64,000 bases of DNA from Cryptomeria japonica (Eukaryota > Streptophyta > Pinopsida > Cupressales > Cupressaceae). Of this stretch, positions 35,396 to 47,772 are shown in pieces. Made by a program: the position numbers and the translations under genes. The notes beneath the pieces are model-generated. The model was not told the origin of the DNA and ran no database searches. It saw only the letters and a list, made by a program, of their open reading frames with translations. Every line of letters begins with the position of its first letter. Position 1 is the stretch's first letter. The stretch is from contig NC_081407.1 in assembly GCF_030272615.1 (NCBI RefSeq), forward strand, positions 98,439,897 through 98,503,896, read 5' to 3'.

Positions 35396-38308
35396 ATATA
35401 AATGAGATCGATAGATAAATATAACTCCTACATAAAATGTTCTAGAAAAACATGGGTCTACAAAAAACTCTTTCTTAAAGTGTGGTTGATGTTTCATTTC
35501 TTCTTAATCGTGGCTCCCTAATAGCTCAAAGTAATAAGTGTTATTGATTTTAAATTAGAATTTGAGAGTTAGAATATAATCAACTGGTTTAAATTTGGAG
35601 GCAATGTTAAAATAGTGAAAAAGAAAATATCATCATAGGACATTTAAGGGGTCATTTTTCCCATATTGGAATATTATGAAAGGGGGAGAAATTTTTGGTG
35701 AAAGCAAAAGTTTAAAAGTTAAAATATTTTCTTTTAAAACCTAATACAATTTATAATTTGGTATTTAGGGTACCTCTAGTTCACATTTATGGGTTAAGCC
35801 ATCACAATTTAACTATCATACCCATTTCCTAATATAGTTGTAACAATGGAATTTATTGGTTATATCCTCTAAATTAGGAAGGAGAAATTAGGATTTTTTT
35901 TTTTATTTGCATTTTCCTCCATTATCCATTCATCACCATTGCAAGACATAAATATTAACTAAAAGAAATTATAATTTATTTTTATCAAGTTTTATTAATA
36001 TAGTGAATGTTTTTCATAGGTTACCTATGTGCCACATACCTCTCTACTCTAATATGATTTAACATCACTTTTAGACTTACTAATGTGTATATCAAAAAGA
36101 GAATCGTCTTCCACATATCAACAAGTATATCTGAAAGGTTGAGCTTCTTCCATGTAGCAATAAGTATACCAGAAGGACAAGCATATAAAGTGATTTGGCA
36201 TATCTATCTAGTAGTATATAGAAAATACAACCTCTAGGAGTGATAAGGAACCAATCAATTGCCACTTGACAAAATATCCATCAACTGTTGTGAATTGTAT
36301 TGTCTCCAAGTATTTTCAATGGAACCAACTTGAAAGATGCAATTTTTAGAACCATGTCTGCATTATAGACCAATAATATGTTATCATTGTAAATTAATTT
36401 TAGTAACACACAAGAATTAAAGATAATCTATAGTGTCAATATTAAAAAAATTAAAAAATTCTATCATTTTTGTTACTAATATAAGATGGTATGACAAGAA
36501 ATCAATAGGTTGTGAGATGAACTAAAAGAACAAGAACCTAACATATCAATAGAGAAGAAAATAATATCAATATTATTGTTCCTTCTAAACAAGAAACTCA
36601 ACCCAAAATATTGGTAAAGACAATAATTCATTGAAGAAAAGTGATAATCCCCCTCTTATGTCATATAGAAGTGTTTCACAAAACAAAAATGTTCATGTTA
36701 TTTCTTTAAGAAATGTTGAGCTTTCTCATGTACCACACAAAATAATATTGGGTCTAAATAAAAAAGTTTGTAATCAAATTCAATCATGGATACAATACAT
36801 TTTAGTCCTCCTATTTTTTGATATCCACTTGTCATGCATGTTCAAGACACAAAAACCTAGCAAACATAATATTGATTACAAGTGTGTTAAATTTTTATAT
36901 ACTAGAATATTCCAAATAGGTATCAAATTTGAATCTAGAGGTATTCAAAATTATAGCCAATTTGATCACCTTTTGGTTAGCCATGTTAAATTGATAATTT
37001 GTTGAGTCATTCAAAAGTAACTTTGACTAAAAGCCATCAAATCAAAGCATGTTCACATTGTGGATGTCATGAGCATACTGACATGATTGTTTTGATCCAC
37101 ATCCTTATCTATCATGTGATCAACACACACATTCAAGAAATAAAAGATATCTCAAGGAACCACATTTAAAATCAGTGAGGAATATGCATTTTTGAATGGA
37201 TAGATCATCCCGAATGGAAAAATAAGACTCACCTTTTGTCAAAATCCTACAAGAGAGTCTAATCCACAATTCAAATGATAAATCATCTTTGATGTGGATA
37301 TTTTTGTCAGTCTAAAAGGAGATAAACTCAACATTTTAAATATTGTTGAGCTTGTCTACTACTAATTTGAATGTGTTTTGTTCATCTAATTGATGACGAG
37401 ATAAGAATTGCAAATACTAATATTGATACTAGTAATTTATTTAGAAACAACCTTCTAAGAATATTTTATAGTTACTCCTAATTTATGTAGCTAATAATTA
37501 TGCTCTCAGTCTCTTTGGTGTTGTTCAAAGCACCATTTTTTGTGCTTCTGATTGTCCATTAGGATATTAAAAATGAGCAAATTATACCACTAGATATATA
37601 TAATGATACATATTGTTTGATCCAATAGATTTTGCCTCTTGTTGGTTATACTTTAATACATGAATTGTAAATTGAAAACCCAAAGGGGTACTCTTCCTAT
37701 TAAATTGAAAACTTAAAAAGTTGGCTTAATGGGACTTGTGATTAAAACTCAAGAGGGAATCATTATGGTTTGCATATTTATACTTGTTCATGTTCTCTTT
37801 CCAACAAACCTCTGTAATATCTCTCCATTATCATCTTACAAGGGGGAGCATCAAAATTCATATTTTTTGTGTCCTTTAAGCATTGTACTTGGAGAAATAT
37901 CAATATTTGAGGTTATTCAAACATAGTATACTTGGGGGCTTCTCAAATTATACAAGAATTTTTCATTGTAATATATTTGAAATTATAACATGTTACTACA
38001 ACTTAATAAAAAATATTTAGCTCAACACCTAAACACCAAAGATTGCACACTTCATTTTGGTTTTTTGTGACTATATATGGAACAAGATCATCACATACTT
38101 TATTTTATATTTTGTCTTACAAAATGAGCATTTTTTATGTGTCAATATTATGGATGACAAGTGATTCACATTTTTTCCTTAATAGAAAGTCAACGTATGC
38201 TTCAGCACACCTTTAGGTTACTCTTTAGAAAAATTAGCCTATGTTATCCAATATTCAGATCACATAATGTAGTTGTAAGGAAGTTAAGTACCAGAACAAC
38301 TTCCTACA
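35396..38308. other. Unassigned AT-rich stretch
   Basis: No reliable coding region or repeat was recognised in 2.9 kb. A frame at 36631-37005 (124 codons) has no known motif. The stretch lies between two family-D LTR-like copies in opposite orientation, so these are not the two ends of one element. It may be a decayed retroelement interior. Confidence 0.4.
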
Positions 38309-39180
38309 CTAATCTTGAGAGGAGGATAATGCAAAAATTTTTACAGATCATTACAGTAGTTACATAAACTTAACAAAAATAGACACAATAACATGCATAC
38401 CATAACATAGTAACACCATGATTTACGTGGGGAAAACCTTTTTGGGAGAAGAACCCCACACTTCAAAAGAAATTCAATATATTATTTAGAAATCAATAAT
38501 AGATTACAATATACTTGCAGGGAAAGCTCTTCACAAGAGTGCCACTAATCAGAGACTCAAAGGTAATTCAATCAAAATAAGACTCTTACACACAACCTCT
38601 ATCTCACGCACTTCATATATAGGAGATACAATACAAGAAACTGTCAAATGATATTATAAACCATGAGCTAAAACCACCCAATAAAGTAGAGTCAACCTTA
38701 TCTCCCTTCTAGATGCCCTATGATATGTTAAAACACACATCAACACGTGTCCCTCCCTTTTACAGCTCATTTATGTGTCTGATGTATTTTGTATTTCCTA
38801 TTTCAGGAGTACAAACTTCTAGTGCCATAACTTGAGAACTGTGTGTCCTATTGACAAACCATTTGAAGTGTCAAAAAGCTCGTGAAGTGCTCTATTGCCT
38901 CGTAAATGCTTATACCCACTTTTCAGGGCATTTTGAAGCCTCTAAAGTCCTCAAAATTAAGTTTAAGCCTTTCATTGCATCCCTCCAGAACAAAAACTTT
39001 AATATCTTTAAAAATAGTTGTGATCTTGTGACATAACTTTACTAGAATGCTTATCTGGCCAACAAGAAGCTTCAAGGAGAATTTCGCACCATTTTGTGCC
39101 CAAATGAAAACTTACTATAAAGAGTAACCTCATGTAAATGTAAGGTTGAGACACCATTTTCCCAATAGTAGCTAGCATAA
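38309..39180 (-). repeat. LTR-like repeat, family D, minus orientation
   Basis: From TAATCTTGAGAGGAGG through GATTTACGTGGGGAAAACC (about 38420) to GGTTGAGACACCATTTTCCC (about 39170). The same order of blocks appears at 48683-49197. The first block recurs as TTAATCTTGAGAGGAAGG near 39431, so a second partial copy starts about 1.1 kb further on. Probably an LTR of a copia family; the ends are approximate. Confidence 0.55.
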
Positions 39181-39493
39181 TTTTAGACTACTCATGTGCA
39201 CCATCAACATAATTTCTCTAATTCTTACTCATAAAAAGAAAAAAAGTTGAATATCGTTCTACAAATTTCATCACTTAGAATTAAATGGTGGTGAAAATTT
39301 CATAGAAAATAGGTGTGATATACTCTCATAAAGGGATATAATAAGGAAAGATGGCTCAACTTTAGAAAAAAATCAATTCTAAATACCAAGTTCATTTAAG
39401 GAATTTAGGGTAGCAAAACAACATCCCATGTTAATCTTGAGAGGAAGGTATTGCAGATAAAATTTTAGATCTTTACAACAGTTATAGAAATTA
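38695..39493 (+). repeat. Left arm of a ~0.8-kb inverted duplication
   Basis: The stretch from ACCTTATCTCCCTTCTAG (38695) to GTTATAGAAATTAATG (39481-39496) is repeated in inverted form at 39926-40165 plus 47773-48339. Similarity is continuous, with scattered substitutions. The arm holds most of a family-D LTR, flanking sequence and the start of the next family-D copy. Confidence 0.85.
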
Positions 39494-39496
39494 ATG

Positions 39497-39679
39497 TGTG
39501 TGTGTCTATATATATACATATATATTTATATGTATATACATGTATGTATGTAGATACATGTGTATATATATACATATATATAGACATGTACATACATACA
39601 TAAATATGTGTGTGTGTATACATATGTGTATACACACACATACATATATATATACACACACACACATATGTATACATAT

Positions 39680-39757
<78 letters not shown>

Positions 39758-39811
39758 CATACATACATACATATATATATATACACACTACATACATACA
39801 TATATATACAT

Positions 39812-39862
<51 letters not shown>

Positions 39863-39924
39863 TCTACATACATGCATGTTTATACATATAAATATATACG
39901 TATATATATACACACACACACACA
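39497..39924. repeat. Microsatellite at the centre of the inverted duplication
   Basis: Alternating TG/CA, TA and TACA/TATG runs, itself nearly self-complementary: TG-rich on the left, CA-rich on the right. Long uninterrupted CA runs occur near 39684-39726 and 39816-39857. Open frames here (Tyr/Ile/Cys/Val or Thr/His repeats) are artefacts of the repeat. Confidence 0.95.
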
Positions 39925-39925
39925 T

Positions 39926-40165
39926 TAATTTCTATAACTGTTGTAAAGATCTAAAATTTTATCTGCAATACCTTCCTCTCAAGATTAACATATGATGTTG
40001 TTTTGCTACCTTAACTTCCTTGCATGAACTTGGTATTTAGAATTGAATTTTTTTCTAAAGTTGAGCCATCTTTCCTTATTATATCCCTTTATGAAAGTAT
40101 ATCACATCTATTTGCTATGAAATTTTCACCACCATGTTATTTTAAGTGATAAAATTTGTAGAACG
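39926..40165 (-). repeat. Right arm of the inverted duplication, inner part
   Basis: Reverse complement of about 39255-39493. It is interrupted by C3 at 40166 and resumes at 47773. The last five bases GAACG (40161-40165) are the left target duplication of C3. Confidence 0.85.
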
Positions 40166-40194
40166 TGTTGGCATTATAACAGACAAAGGGAGAT

Positions 40195-41667
40195 TGTTGG
40201 CATTTCAATAAGGATATTGAGAAGGTTGTTGATGATTATGGATATAACTGATTAAGGATGTTTACTGTCTTAATATTATTATTTTGTCATTGATGTCAAG
40301 AAATTGATTTTCTAATTCAGTATGATGTTGTCATATCTTAAGAAGTATGATTTGATGAGTATAAAGATGTTGGTAAAAGACATAGAAAGAATGTGATGAA
40401 TATGGGGAGGAATAAGTTATTCAAATGGGCAACTATTACCAAGTTGGACAATGATGAGATCATGGTGTTTAGATTGTTTTGATATCTTACATATGTTATT
40501 GATTGTAAGTTTAATACCATACTATGTTATCGAGCAAGGAACCTAGTCGGTAAACCCTAAGGTTATCGCTATCGGTTAATGAAGGCAGAATGTCTACCGA
40601 GTGAAGTTTAGTATTTACTGAGTTGCAACCGAGTAATAATATAATGCATTGAATGAATAAAAGCATTATTTAATGAAGGAAGCTGATGAGCTGGTTATGA
40701 TTAAATAATTGGTATGTCGTGAATGAAGTTTGTTAAAGAATCTATGGCAAAGGAAAATTGGCAGGAAGATCTACAGCTCAGATTGAACCACAATACCCTA
40801 GCACAAGTTCCCAGAAATGAATGCAAGTTCCAAGGTGGGGTAAAACATTTTCAGATCGAAGGATACATTGAACTTCATCAAGTTTGAAGATCTGATGGCT
40901 ATGATTGATCATGGGATATGTGATCAAGGAGATTAAGTGGTTGGCAAATTGTTTATAAATAAGGAACTGTTGATAAACAATGTATGCGGGCAAGTGTATG
41001 CACAAGGATGCTACATAGTGATTACCGAGCATAGAAGATTGAAGACCTGTTTGAATAATAGAGTATAGAGCCCAGTAGATGGACAAGATTAGTTCTATGT
41101 CTAGATTTTATTGAGCAAATAAGAATCTGCTTTAGCATTTTTAGATGTGAAGTTGCAAATAGATTTTTATTACTGTTATTTTGTAAACTGACAGAAAATC
41201 TCTTAATCGAGTGGACTTAACAGTCTTATTTGTAAAACCCTCTAGCAAGGTGACATTCTGATTGAGTGTTTGAAATCCTTTAACAAGGTCACTTCTAACA
41301 AGGTGAAGATCCTAACAGATCTGAGGGAAATCCCTTAACCGGGTCACATCTAGCAATGTGTTTGTAATCTTTAACAGGATTTGCTTGTAACCGAGCATAC
41401 TCTAGAAGAGTATATTTCTTAGTGGGTCTGAAATCCCATAGTAGTTTTTCCCTATTTGGGTTTCCATGTTAAATCTGGTGTTATGAGTGTTATGATGTTT
41501 ATATGCTTATGAGTTTGCATGTTTAGCAGTTTTGGTTATATTGCTGAAGTATATGTTACCGAGGTTGAATTTGTTGTTTTATTGAAGATTAAGTTTGTAT
41601 GATTCACCCCCCCCTCTCGTCTTATTAGCTTGGCATCTGTACTTAACATTAAGTATCAGAACTATCA
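40195..41667 (+). repeat. C3 5' LTR
   Basis: 1473 bp, TGTTGGCATTTCAATAAGG ... GAACTATCA, matching 46293-47767. Differences seen by eye are mostly transitions. TATAAAT at 40954-40960 is the likely promoter. The C-run block GATTCACCCCCCCCTCTCG lies about 65 bp before the end. An ACCGAG word recurs in the LTR and in the coding part. Confidence 0.93.
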
Positions 41668-41669
41668 AT

Positions 41670-41682
41670 TGGTATCAGAGCT
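41670..41682 (+). promoter_or_regulatory. C3 primer-binding site (tRNA-iMet)
   Basis: TGGTATCAGAGCT begins two bases after the 5' LTR and matches the initiator tRNA-Met 3' end. Confidence 0.93.
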
Positions 41683-41731
41683 TTGGACTCTGGAAGAAAA
41701 GTTTAAAGGTACTTGAGGCAAAGATCCAAAG

Positions 41732-42794
41732 ATGTATAAGAGAGATGAACCAAAGCTGAACAAGTCAAGTTTCTCTACATGGCAGAAAAGGATGAAGTTG
41801 CACCTATCAGGAGTTGGAGAATATGTTGTATATTATCTGGAGAATGATTTCATTACACCGAGCACCTATCAATTGACAATGGAAGAGATAAAGGCAAAGC
41901 AAGAACATATTCAAGCAATGATTGAAATAACATCTGCATTGACCAACTCAAAGTTTAATGATCTAGAAGGCTGCAATGATGCAAAGGCAATGTGGGAAAA
42001 GCTCATATCTGTGTATGGTGGAGATGAGCATGTTCAAAGAGAAAAAGTGGATAGTTTAAGAGGACAAATTGAATCTATGAGGATGAATGAAGGTGAGAAC
42101 ATAACCCAATACAGTACAAGACTAAAGGAGATTGTCAATCAAATCAAAGGAGCAGGTGGAACTATTGAAGAAAAGGATATAACAAGTAAGTTGTTAAGAA
42201 CCCTTATACCAACTTATGCAATCCGAGTCTCTACAATCAATGAATTGAGGTCTGTACCCAATATGCCAGTCTCTTTAGATGCTACTATTAGTAAGCTACA
42301 TGCATTTGAGTTAAGTAATTTTGATAACAGTGGGTCTTTGGTAAATAAAGTTGAATCTGCATTTAGTTCTTTTCATATTGGTGGATCTAATGATTACAAT
42401 GATAGAATGAGTAAGTACACTGAAGGGGATCACAGTGGAGCAAGTGAAAGATTTTTGCAAGAACATAGAAAAAGTGCACAAACTGTATGAGGAAATCAGA
42501 AAGCAAGAAGAGTTTGAAGCACTATTAGCCCGAAGGTTACCGAGAGGCAAAGGTAAGTATAAAGGAAAACTACCTTTGAAATGTTTCAATTGTGATAAGA
42601 TACGACATATGGCTTCTAACTATCCTGACAAAGATTCTACTGAAAAGAGAGATTACCAAGATGACAGATAGAAAGATAATCATTACAGAGGACACCAAGA
42701 CTTTAGAAGAAAATATAGAAAGTCATGCTTAATAGCTAATGAGGATTCAAATGATGATAAATCAAATGAAACCGATATAGAGGAAGTAGTTTAT
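41732..42794 (+). pseudogene. gag: C3 gag, frameshifted
   Basis: A true ATG at 41732 is 64 bases after the 5' LTR. The N-terminal part reads FSTWQKRMKLHLSGVGEYV, then AKAMWEKLISVYGGDEHVQ and LKEIVNQIKGAGGTIEEKD, a copia gag capsid of 252 codons. The frame shifts near 42430-42490 into EFEALLARRLPRGKGKYKG and a zinc knuckle at about 42583-42624 (C-F-N-C-x4-H-x4-Y). The last Cys is Tyr and the usual Gly before His is Arg. A stop at 42669 interrupts the acidic linker. Gag would package the RNA; the knuckle is defective. Confidence 0.88.
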
Positions 42795-44190
42795 GTGGCT
42801 ATCAAAGATGGATTAGATGAAGAAAGGTATGAAGAAAAAGCCCTAATATCTCACATAAATACTAATGATTCTTGGATCATAGATAGTGGATGCTCACATC
42901 ACATGACAGGTGATAAACACAAATTTGTTACATTAGAAGATTATGATGGAGGCTATGTAAGATTTAGTAATGATGCACCATGTCTGGTAAAAGGTAAAGG
43001 ATCTATAACACTTCTTGACAATGCAAGATGCAATGATGTTTATTGGGTTGAAGGTTTGAAATACAATTTGTTGAGTGTAGCACAGCTAAATAATACAGGT
43101 TACCGAATAGAATTAAAGAAAGGAATTGTCAAAGTTCATGACAAGCATGGAAAGTTAGCTGCCACCGGGACACAAAAAAAAGGTAACACATTTCACCTTG
43201 ACTCAACTCGGAACAAGTGTTTGTATGCAAAGATTGATGATACCTGGTTATGGCATAAAAGGTTTTGTCATGTAAATTTTGATAATCTGATCAAAATAAG
43301 CAAGAACCACTGAGTAAGAGGTCTACCGAGTCTTGAAAAACCTGAGAATGCTATTTGTTGAGGATGCCAGATGGCTAAAATGACAAGATCAAGCTTTACA
43401 AGTATGTCCTACACTTCTAAGGGAATTTTAGATCTTGTGCACACTAATCTTTGTGGTCCTATGAAAGTTCAAAGTTATTATGGTGATAAATATTTCATAT
43501 TATTTATAGATGATTACTCAAGGATGATGTCAGTAATGTTTTTAAAAGAAAAATAAGAAGCTTTTCAAATGTTTAAATGGTACAAGGAAAGAGTTAAAAA
43601 TGAAATAGGAAGACAACTAAAATGTCGTAGATTAGATACAGGAGGAGAATTCACATCTGACGAGTTCAACTTATTCTGCAATGATCATGGTATAAAAAGA
43701 CAAGTCTCTGCACCGAGAACTCCACAACAAAATGGGATAGCTGAGAGAAGAAACAGATCGATTGTGGATTGTGCTAGAACCCTGATGATTGAAAAGAAAG
43801 TGTCACATACATTTTGGAGAGAAGCAATAAGCACAACAATTTACACCTTGAACCGAGTACAACTGAAGAAAGGAACTTTGAAGACACCATATGAGATCTG
43901 GTATGACAAGAAACCTAATGTAAGTTATTTTAAAATCTTTGAAAGTAGATGCTATGTTCACAAAGATGATAGAAATGGTAAATTTGATCAGAAAAGTGAA
44001 GAAGGAATATTTCTTGGTTATTCTTCTAGAAGTAAAGCATTTAAATGTCTGATCAAATCATCTAACAAAATAGTAGAAAGTGCAAATGTGAAAATTGATG
44101 AATTTGCAGAAAGGAATGATGAAGGAAATTCCAAGGAACCAGAAGATTATGATGAATTTGTCTATGTTCAACCGACAAGTCTTATCGAGT
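42795..44190 (+). pseudogene. pol: C3 protease and integrase
   Basis: The protease site WIIDSGCSHHMTGD is intact (Asp at 42882). The GAG_pre-integrase module has WLWHKRFCHVNFDNL (43247-43291); its first Cys pair is broken by stops at 43311 and near 43359. In the integrase core the first acidic residue is lost: LVHTNLCGP has AAT at 43446-43448 where C1 has GAT. The others remain as RLDTGGEF (about 43631) and QNGIAERR (about 43728). A stop at 43554 follows MFLKEK. The C-terminal part has YKFG-like FKIFESRCYVH and ends at 44190. Confidence 0.9.
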
Positions 44191-44330
44191 AAACTGTTGA
44201 AGAAAATCAAGAGAATATCCAGTTACCGAGTGATGAAGAAGATCATACAGAACCTACCAAGCCTGTATTAGCCAAGTATGTTAGAAGACATCATGCACCA
44301 AGTCAGATTATAGGAGATAAGGATGATCCA

Positions 44331-45902
44331 GTGATGACAAGGAACAAACTAAGACAGAACACATGTTTGATATCTGAATTTGAACCGAGGATAGTGAAAG
44401 AGGCATTTAACAGTGAAGATTGGATAAATGCTATGATAGAAGAGATTGATCAAATCAAGAAGAATGACACATGGAAACTGGTCCCAAGACCGAAGGACAA
44501 AAATGTAATCGATACAAAGTGGATTTTCAAAAACAAGCTGAATGAAAAAGGTGAGGTCATTCGAAATAAAGCAAGACTAGTTTGCAAAGGTTATGCCCAA
44601 GAAGAAGGAATTGATTATGGTGAGACTTTTGAACCCGTGGCAAGACTTGAAGGAGTAAGAACATTGTTGGCATATGCTGCTTACAAGAATTTCAAGGTAT
44701 ATCAAATGGATGTCAAATCTACATTTCTGAATGGTATATTAGAAGAAGAAGTTTTTATTAAATAACCTGAAGGATTTGTTGAAGACAAGAATAAAGATCG
44801 GGTATGTAAATTGAACAAAGCTTTATATGGTCTGAAACAAGCACCTAGAGCATGGTATGAAAGATTGTACTCTTATTTAATCAAGATTGGTTTTATAAGA
44901 ACAAGTGAAAACAGTAACATGTACATGAAGAATGATGAAAATGGAATACTGATCTCAGCCATATTTGTTGATGATATTATCTTTTGTGGAAATGACTCTC
45001 TATGCAAGAACTTTGGAAATGAAATGAGCAAAGAATTTGAGATGTCATTAATCGGTGAGATAAAGTATTTCATAGGTTTACAAATACTGCAAATGAAAGA
45101 TGAGATTTTCATTACTCAATCCAAGTACATAAAGAAAATTTTGAAGAAATCTGGAATGGAGGATTCAAAACCAGTAAGTACTCCTATGACTACCAACTGT
45201 AAATTATCAAAGAATGATGAATCTGCATCTATCGATGAGACACTTTACCGATCCATGATTGGAAAGCTACAATATGTTGTTCACAATAGGCCAAACATAG
45301 CACATGCAGTAGGTATAGTTGCAAGATTTTCTGTAGATCCTAACGAAACACACATGACAACAATCAAGAGAATTTTTCAGATACTTGAAAGGCACTGAAG
45401 ATTATGGCTTAGTATATCAGAAAGGAAATGTTTTTGATTTAAAATTTTATACTGATGCTGATTGGGCAAGCAACATTGATGACAGAAAAAGCACAAGTGG
45501 AGGAGCTTTCTTTTTAGGAGAAAGACCAGTGAGTTGTCTTAGCAAGAAACAAGGATGTGTTTCACAATCAACAATAGAAGCTGAATACGTTGCCACAACA
45601 TTGAATTGTACCAACATAGCATGGATCAAATAACTGTTGGAAGGTATAAATGAGCAAGTTATCGAGCCAATAACTATATTCTGTGACAATACTAGTGGCA
45701 TTAACATTTCAAAGAATCTTGTTATGCACTCTAAGACAAAGAACATCTCTATCAAATATCATTATCTTAGAGAAGAAAGTGGTGTTGGAGTATGTTAGCA
45801 CAAAGGAACAAATAGCAGATATCTTCACCAAGCCACTACCAAGGGACACTTTTGAGTATCTCAGAAGTAAGTTAGGGGTCCTACCCCTATCTTCCATTCA
45901 CT
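44331..45902 (+). pseudogene. pol: C3 reverse transcriptase and RNase H
   Basis: RT from [18 protein letters not shown] through [38 protein letters not shown] and [24 protein letters not shown] at 44763 follows EEVFIK. The catalytic FVDD lies at 44964-44975. RNase H starts after a frame change near 45385 (YTDADWASNIDDRKSTSGG, 45445-45500) and has AEYVATTLNCTNIAWIK. A stop at 45631 and a second frame change near 45650-45770 precede DIFTKPLPRDTFEYLR. The product ends at 45902. Confidence 0.9.
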
Positions 45903-46135
45903 GACCGAGTTTGGTGAAAGCATCAATTCGATGACTCTATAGAATATCTTTTAAGAGTTGATGCTAATTTACACACTTTAGGATGTTTTCTAAAGGTGTA
46001 CAGGAAACAAATACAGGGAACAAGAATTGAAGACAAAATGCTCTGACCGAGACTAAGTTGACACATAATAGCGGGAAATCACTTCATACAGGAAGAAATT
46101 ATGTTTTAGTTCTTTACTTTTTGGCATTGTTGTCA

Positions 46136-46292
46136 AAGAGGGAGAAGACTGAAGAAAAGGGGAGAAGACTAATGTATGGGGGAGAAGACTGATGACAGGA
46201 AGAGAGCATTTCAGCATTTCAGAAATCTCAGAACAATCTGAATCAATTAAGTCAAATCAATTGGTTTTGCCATCAATGCCAAAGGGGGAGAT
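46136..46292 (+). promoter_or_regulatory. C3 polypurine-tract array
   Basis: AAAGAGGGAGAAG (46136), AAAAGGGGAGAAG (46155), GGGGGAGAAG (46178) and AAAGGGGGAGAT (46281-46292); the last abuts the 3' LTR. TTGCCATCAATGCCAA at 46267-46282 overlaps it, and TTGTCATTGATGTCAA lies inside the LTR at 46382-46397. Confidence 0.82.
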
Positions 46293-47767
46293 TGTTGGCA
46301 TTTCAATAAGGATATTGAGAAGGTTGTTGATGATTATGGATATAACTAATTAAGGATGTTTATTGTCTTAATATTATTATTTTGTCATTGATGTCAAGAA
46401 ATTGATTTTCTAATTCAATATGATGTTACCATATCTTAAGAAGTATGATTTGATGAGTATAAAGATGTCGGTAAAAGACACAGAAAGAATGTGATGAATA
46501 AGGGGAGGAATAAGTTATTCAAATGGGCAACTATTATCGAGTTGGACAATGATGAGATCATGATGTTTAGATTGTTTTGATATCCTACATATGTTATTGA
46601 TTGTAAGTTTAATACTATACTATGTTATCGAGCAAGGAACCTAGTCAGTAAATCCTAAGGTTATCGCTATCGGTTAATGAAGGCAGAATGTCTACCGAGT
46701 GAAGTTTAGTATTTACCGAGTTGCAACCGAGTAATAACAGAATGCATTGAATGAATAAAAGCATTATTTAATGAAGGAAGCTGATGAACTGGTTATGATT
46801 AAATGACTGGTATGCCATGAATGAAGTTTGTTAAAGAATATATGGCAAAGGAAAATTGGCAAGAAGATCTACAGCTCAGATTGAACCGCAATACCCTAGC
46901 ACAAGTTCCAAGAAATGAATGCAAGTTCCAAGGTGGGGTAAAATATTTTCAGATCGAAGGATACATTGAACCTGGTCAAGTTTGAAGATCTGATGGCTAT
47001 GATTGATCATGGGATATGTGATCAAGGAGATTAAGTGGTTGGCAAATTGTTTATAAATAAGGAACTATTGATAAACAATGTATGTGGGCAAGTGTATGCA
47101 CAGGGATGCTACATAGTGATTACCAAGCATAGAAGCTTGAAGACCTGTTTGAATAACAGAGTATAGAGCCCAGCAGATGGACAAGATTAGTTCTATGTCT
47201 AGATTGTATTGAGCAAATAAGAATTTGCTTTAGCATTTTTAGATGTGAAGTTGCAGATAGATTTTTATTACTGTTATTTTGTAAACTGACAGAAAATCTC
47301 TTAACCGAGTGGACTTAACAGTCTTATTTGTAAAACCCTCTAGCAAGGTGACATTCTGATTGAGTGTTTGAAATCCTTTAACAAGGTCACTTCTAACAAG
47401 GTGAAGATCCTAACAGATCTGAGGGAAATCCCTTAACCGGGTCACATCTAGCAATGTGTTTGTAATCTTTAATAGGATTTTCTTTTAATCGAGCATACTC
47501 TAGAAGAGTATATTTCTTAGTGGGTCCGAAATCCCACAGTGGTTTTTCCCTATTTGGGTTTCCATGTTAAATCTGGTGTTATGAGTGTTATGATGTTTAT
47601 ATGCTTATGAGTTTGCATGTTTAGCAGTTTTGGTTATATTGCTGAAGTATATGTTACCGAGGTTGAATTTGTTATTTTATTGAAGATTAAGTTTGTATGA
47701 TTCACCCCCCCCCCTCTCATCTTATTAGCTTGACATCTATACTTAACATTAAGTATCAGAACTATCA
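46293..47767 (+). repeat. C3 3' LTR
   Basis: 1475 bp, matching 40195-41667 along its length. TATAAAT at 47052-47058. It ends ACTATCA and is followed by GAATG, the right target duplication. Confidence 0.93.
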
Positions 47768-47772
47768 GAATG

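Larger units (their letters stand above)
40166..47767 (+). mobile_element. Near full-length Ty1/copia element C3 (Sirevirus-like)
   Basis: Both LTRs, primer site, gag, pol and polypurine tract are present, 7.6 kb in all. It sits inside the right arm of the inverted duplication. The uninterrupted left arm reads (reverse complement) GTAGAACGATATTCAAC, so the target duplication is GAACG at 40161-40165 and GAATG at 47768-47772, differing by one C-to-T change. The first 29 bases (40166-40194) lie outside the LTR proper. A few stops and frameshifts make this copy non-autonomous, but it is the best preserved copia here. Confidence 0.93.

Noticed and set aside
37040-37090. Possible zinc-knuckle-like CSHCGCHEHTD
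   Set aside because: Only a partial match, the last Cys is absent, and no flanking gag sequence was recognised.
34551-39180. A copia element bounded by the two family-D LTR-like copies
   Set aside because: The copies are in opposite orientation, whereas LTRs of one element are direct repeats.
39465-39995. Several open frames of 60-130 codons on both strands
   Set aside because: They are translations of the TG/CA and TATG microsatellite and have no gene-like composition.
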